Positions 6,249-7,971 of a stretch of 7,971 nt of DNA are shown one piece after another. A program made the position numbers and the translations under genes. How positions within the stretch are numbered: the first letter of the stretch is position 1; each line of letters starts with the position of its first letter. Below the pieces are notes generated by a model that had not been told where the DNA came from, searched no databases, and saw nothing but the letters and a program-made list of their open reading frames with translations. The stretch comes from Euryarchaeota archaeon UBA173 (GTDB lineage Archaea > Thermoplasmatota > Poseidoniia > Poseidoniales > Thalassarchaeaceae), in the NCBI GenBank assembly GCA_002498925.1, contig DAJH01000003.1, positions 16,098 to 24,068 of the forward strand, read 5' to 3'.

Positions 6249-6256
6249 CTTAAATG
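6249..6256 (+). promoter_or_regulatory. TATA-like box for tRNA-Ala
   Basis: CTTAAATG is centred about 29 nt upstream of the mature 5' end of tRNA-Ala, the position expected for an archaeal promoter with little or no tRNA leader. The surrounding CCTTAAATGG is nearly palindromic, so the same patch also resembles a TATA element on the minus strand, although there it lies only about 9 nt before the protease ATG, too close to serve it. Confidence 0.45.
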
Positions 6257-6281
6257 GGCCTCGACAGTCGCCGTTTCTATT

Positions 6282-6358
6282 GGGCGTGTGGCGCAGCTTG
6301 GAAGCGCGCTTCCTTGGCATGGAAGAGGCCCCGAGTTCAAATCTCGGCACGTCCACCA
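6282..6358 (+). tRNA. tRNA-Ala (anticodon GGC), reads GCC/GCT
   Basis: A clean cloverleaf is visible. Acceptor GGGCGTG pairs with CACGTCC and includes the G3-T70 pair that identifies alanine tRNAs. The D stem GCGC pairs with GCGC, the anticodon stem CTTCC with GGAAG, and the loop TTGGCAT puts GGC at 34-36. The T arm is CCGAG-TTCAAAT-CTCGG with five perfect pairs. Discriminator A at 6355 is followed by an encoded CCA (6356-6358). No intron is present. Confidence 0.97.
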
Positions 6359-6402
6359 TCTAAGAAACAATATTGGAAATGCAAATCAAAAACCAGTTTC
6401 TG

Positions 6403-6562
6403 AGATTCTAATCTGAACATTTGTCCCTAGGCTAAGGGAAATATATGAACTGAGAATACTTTCAAATAGAAAAATATAGAATTACTAATCATTTGTTCAT
6501 TATTCAAAGAAATCAATGTTATATTTTCTAGAAACCTCTCAAATGTCTGTTCATACATTCAA
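6403..6562. promoter_or_regulatory. Dyad and direct-repeat cluster in the AT-rich region upstream of glutamine synthetase
   Basis: The 235-bp gap 6359-6593 contains no supportable gene and is far richer in A+T than its flanks. It holds three dyads: AGATT-CT-AATCT at 6403-6414, TCCCT-6 nt-AGGGA at 6424-6439 and the perfect palindrome TTTCTAGAAA at 6525-6534. A related pair of direct repeats lies at 6494-6507 (TGTTCATTATTCAA) and 6548-6562 (TGTTCATACATTCAA), 54 nt apart. The last palindrome is 27 nt before the proposed TATA box, a position where an operator could act. Short dyads are easily found by chance in AT-rich DNA, so a regulatory role is only inferred. The methanogen NrpR operator pattern GGAA-N6-TTCC was not seen. 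Confidence 0.35.
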
Positions 6563-6570
6563 TATATTAA
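6561..6570 (+). promoter_or_regulatory. TATA box of the glutamine synthetase gene
   Basis: AATATATTAA is centred about 28 nt upstream of the ATG at 6594 and is the best TATA match in the window. The spacing predicts transcription starting at or within a few bases of the ATG, a leaderless mRNA. No Shine-Dalgarno is present in the 23 nt between box and start, which fits. Confidence 0.65.
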
Positions 6571-6593
6571 CCGCGTGATATTGGCGTACCTTT

Positions 6594-7601
6594 ATGACGA
6601 CCAAATCTAAACTGGAATACATCTGGCTAGATGGATTCGAACCGACACAGAGTATGAGGAGCAAGACGATGATCAGAACGGACTTTGGAGGGACCGTGGG
6701 GGAGTGCCCTATGTGGTCCTTCGATGGCTCGTCCACACTGCAGGCAGAGGGAGGGGACTCCGACTGCCTGTTGAAGCCAGTTGCGATCTACCCGGACCCC
6801 GATCGAATTAGCGGCTATCTAGTGATGTGCGAGGTACTCAACGCGGATGGAAGCCCACATTCCTCAAACGGCAGGGCAACCATCGAAGAGGATGACGATG
6901 ACTTCTGGTTCGGGTACGAGCAGGAGTACTTCCTCTGGGACCCAGAGACTAATCTCCCATACGGCTTCCCTAGGGATCAGACCCCTCAAGGCCAGTTCTA
7001 CTGCTCTGTAGGGGCGAAGAACACATTCGGCAGGGACATCATCGAGGCGCACTTGGACATGTGTATAGAGGCAGGGCTCAATGTCGAGGGAATAAATGCC
7101 GAGGTGGCTGTGGGGCAGTGGGAGTACCAGATTTTCGCGAAGGGCGCCAAGGACGCAGGAGACCAGATATGGGTCTCACGCTACCTGGCCGAGAGGAATG
7201 CGGAGAAGTACGGACTCGCCATCGAGTGGCATCCTAAGCCATTGGGCGCCACAGACTGGAACGGCTCCGGTATGCACGTCAACTTCAGTGACGGTAAGAT
7301 GCGCGATATTGGGGGCGAGGAGCTTCTGAATGAGATATGCGAGGCCTTCGGACAGAACATCAAGAAGCACATGGACGTCTACGGCGCACACAACGAGCAG
7401 AGGCTAACCGGGCTCCACGAGACACAGTCTATCCATGAATTCTCTTACGGCGTCTCGGACAGAGGGGCGTCCATCAGGATACCAATCGGGACAATTGAGG
7501 ATGGCTGGAAGGGCAGGCTCGAGGATAGGAGGCCTTCCTCCAATGGCGACCCCTACAAGATCGGCGCAGTGGTGATCAGCACTACTAAGTCCTCATACTG
7601 A
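6594..7601 (+). CDS. glnA: Glutamine synthetase, eukaryotic-like type II (GSII)
   Basis: This cytosolic enzyme makes glutamine from glutamate, ammonium and ATP. The 335-residue length and sequence fit the GSII family (eukaryotes and some bacteria, about 340-370 residues), not the roughly 440-470 residue GSI usual in archaea. The N-terminal beta-grasp part contains WSFDGSSTLQAEGGDSD at 41-57. Metal and substrate ligands appear as E109 and E111 in YEQEY, E170 and E177 in INAEVAVGQWEYQIF, H228 in GSGMHVNFS, the HNEQRLTGLHET loop at 266-277, R290 and R295 in SDRGASIRIP, and EDRRPSSNGDP at 310-320. All key residues that I can place are present, so it should be active. The adenylylation-loop tyrosine region of bacterial GSI is absent, as in all GSII. 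The start is set by the TATA box 28 nt upstream. The last 17 nt overlap the convergent D-amino acid oxidase gene. Confidence 0.96.
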   Translation: MTTKSKLEYIWLDGFEPTQSMRSKTMIRTDFGGTVGECPMWSFDGSSTLQAEGGDSDCLLKPVAIYPDPDRISGYLVMCEVLNADGSPHSSNGRATIEEDDDDFWFGYEQEYFLWDPETNLPYGFPRDQTPQGQFYCSVGAKNTFGRDIIEAHLDMCIEAGLNVEGINAEVAVGQWEYQIFAKGAKDAGDQIWVSRYLAERNAEKYGLAIEWHPKPLGATDWNGSGMHVNFSDGKMRDIGGEELLNEICEAFGQNIKKHMDVYGAHNEQRLTGLHETQSIHEFSYGVSDRGASIRIPIGTIEDGWKGRLEDRRPSSNGDPYKIGAVVISTTKSSY

Positions 7602-7971
7602 GATTGACTAGCCTGACTACCTCTTCTGCACACCCCCAAGACAGGGTGACGCCAGCCCCGCCGTGCCCGTAGTTGTGGATTATCGTCATGTCACCCACTC
7701 GTTCCGCCTGGAGGCGAACCTCGTACCTGGAGGGCCTAAGTCCCACTGCCACCCCGACTATCTTCGTTCTATCCAGCTCGGGCCACAACTCCTCGCACTT
7801 CCCGAGAATGTACTCTGTGTCCTCCTCCCTGGCCTCCATCTCCCAGTCCCCCTTTTGGGCAGTGCCGCCTAGTACCGTCACATCCCTTCTTGGTATCGTG
7901 TAAGTCAAGGTCTCCGGCTGCTGATCGAACCTCCCGAAACCAGGGTCCTGCTCAATGTAGATGACTTGGCC
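7585..7971 (-). CDS. dao: D-amino acid oxidase, C-terminal part (5' end outside window)
   Basis: The frame is open from the window edge to TAG at 7585-7587, giving 128 C-terminal residues. D-amino acid oxidase is an FAD flavoprotein that converts D-amino acids to 2-oxo acids, ammonium and hydrogen peroxide. Family landmarks are GQVIYIEQD at the visible start, TYTIPRRD and VLGGTAQKGDW, VGLRPSRYEVRL (the first Arg matches the substrate-carboxylate Arg283 of the human enzyme), and the FAD-binding HNYGHGGAGVTLSWGCA near the C terminus. The N-terminal Rossmann dinucleotide motif lies off the window. There is no peroxisomal targeting tail, as expected outside eukaryotes. D-aspartate oxidase, a close relative, is the main alternative. 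Confidence 0.92.
   Translation of the reverse strand, partial: GQVIYIEQDPGFGRFDQQPETLTYTIPRRDVTVLGGTAQKGDWEMEAREEDTEYILGKCEELWPELDRTKIVGVAVGLRPSRYEVRLQAERVGDMTIIHNYGHGGAGVTLSWGCAEEVVRLVNLSMRT

Noticed and set aside
6245..6370. N-terminal extension of the SprT-like protein
   Set aside because: It is the reverse complement of tRNA-Ala and yields the CRDLNSGPLPC peptide typical of frames running across tRNA genes.
6424..6439. TCCCT-AGGCTA-AGGGA hairpin as a transcription terminator for tRNA-Ala
   Set aside because: The stem is only 5 bp and no oligo-T tract follows; archaeal termination normally needs T-rich sequence.
6551..6736. A 61-codon minus-strand frame over the glutamine synthetase start
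   Set aside because: It covers the glnA promoter and N-terminal coding region in antisense and has no supporting signal.

Overview
The window reads as a compact archaeal chromosome segment, most likely from a planktonic marine Thermoplasmatota lineage (Marine Group II/Poseidoniales or a close relative). The archaeal signs are an archaeal-type triosephosphate isomerase, a 35-residue eL41-like ribosomal protein, TATA-like boxes about 26-30 nt upstream of starts, and a surface protein ending in a PGF + hydrophobic + Arg tail. The group assignment is inference; no 16S or phylogeny is available here.

Layout from left to right. Positions 2-235 (+) hold the end of a left-handed beta-helix protein, probably a sugar-nucleotide pyrophosphorylase. 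Triosephosphate isomerase follows (273-935 +). An eight-helix membrane protein of unknown function (910-1824 -) converges on it with a 26-nt overlap. Most of the middle is one large minus-strand gene (1891-5313) for a secreted, surface-anchored protein: signal peptide, seven RCC1-like beta-propeller units, fourteen and a half 34-residue cysteine repeats of the ephrin-receptor-like/GCC2-GCC3 kind, then the PGF-type C-terminal anchor. Just upstream on the same strand are a tiny eL41-like ribosomal protein gene (5370-5477), tRNA-Arg(TCT) (5533-5609) and a SprT-like zinc metalloprotease (5696-6244). tRNA-Ala(GGC) (6282-6358 +) is divergent from the protease.

A 235-bp AT-rich intergenic stretch (6359-6593) with dyad and direct repeats leads to a eukaryotic-type (GSII) glutamine synthetase (6594-7601 +). 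Its 3' end overlaps by 17 nt a convergent D-amino acid oxidase, cut by the window edge (7585-7971 -).

Functional themes: central carbon metabolism and sugar activation on the left; a large cell-surface adhesin-like protein in the middle beside translation genes; and on the right a nitrogen pair in which D-amino acid oxidase would release ammonium and glutamine synthetase would assimilate it. No mobile element, CRISPR array or rRNA was seen. The least conventional items are the surface protein, the micro-gene for eL41, the GSII-type synthetase with its dyad-rich upstream region, and the unassigned membrane protein.
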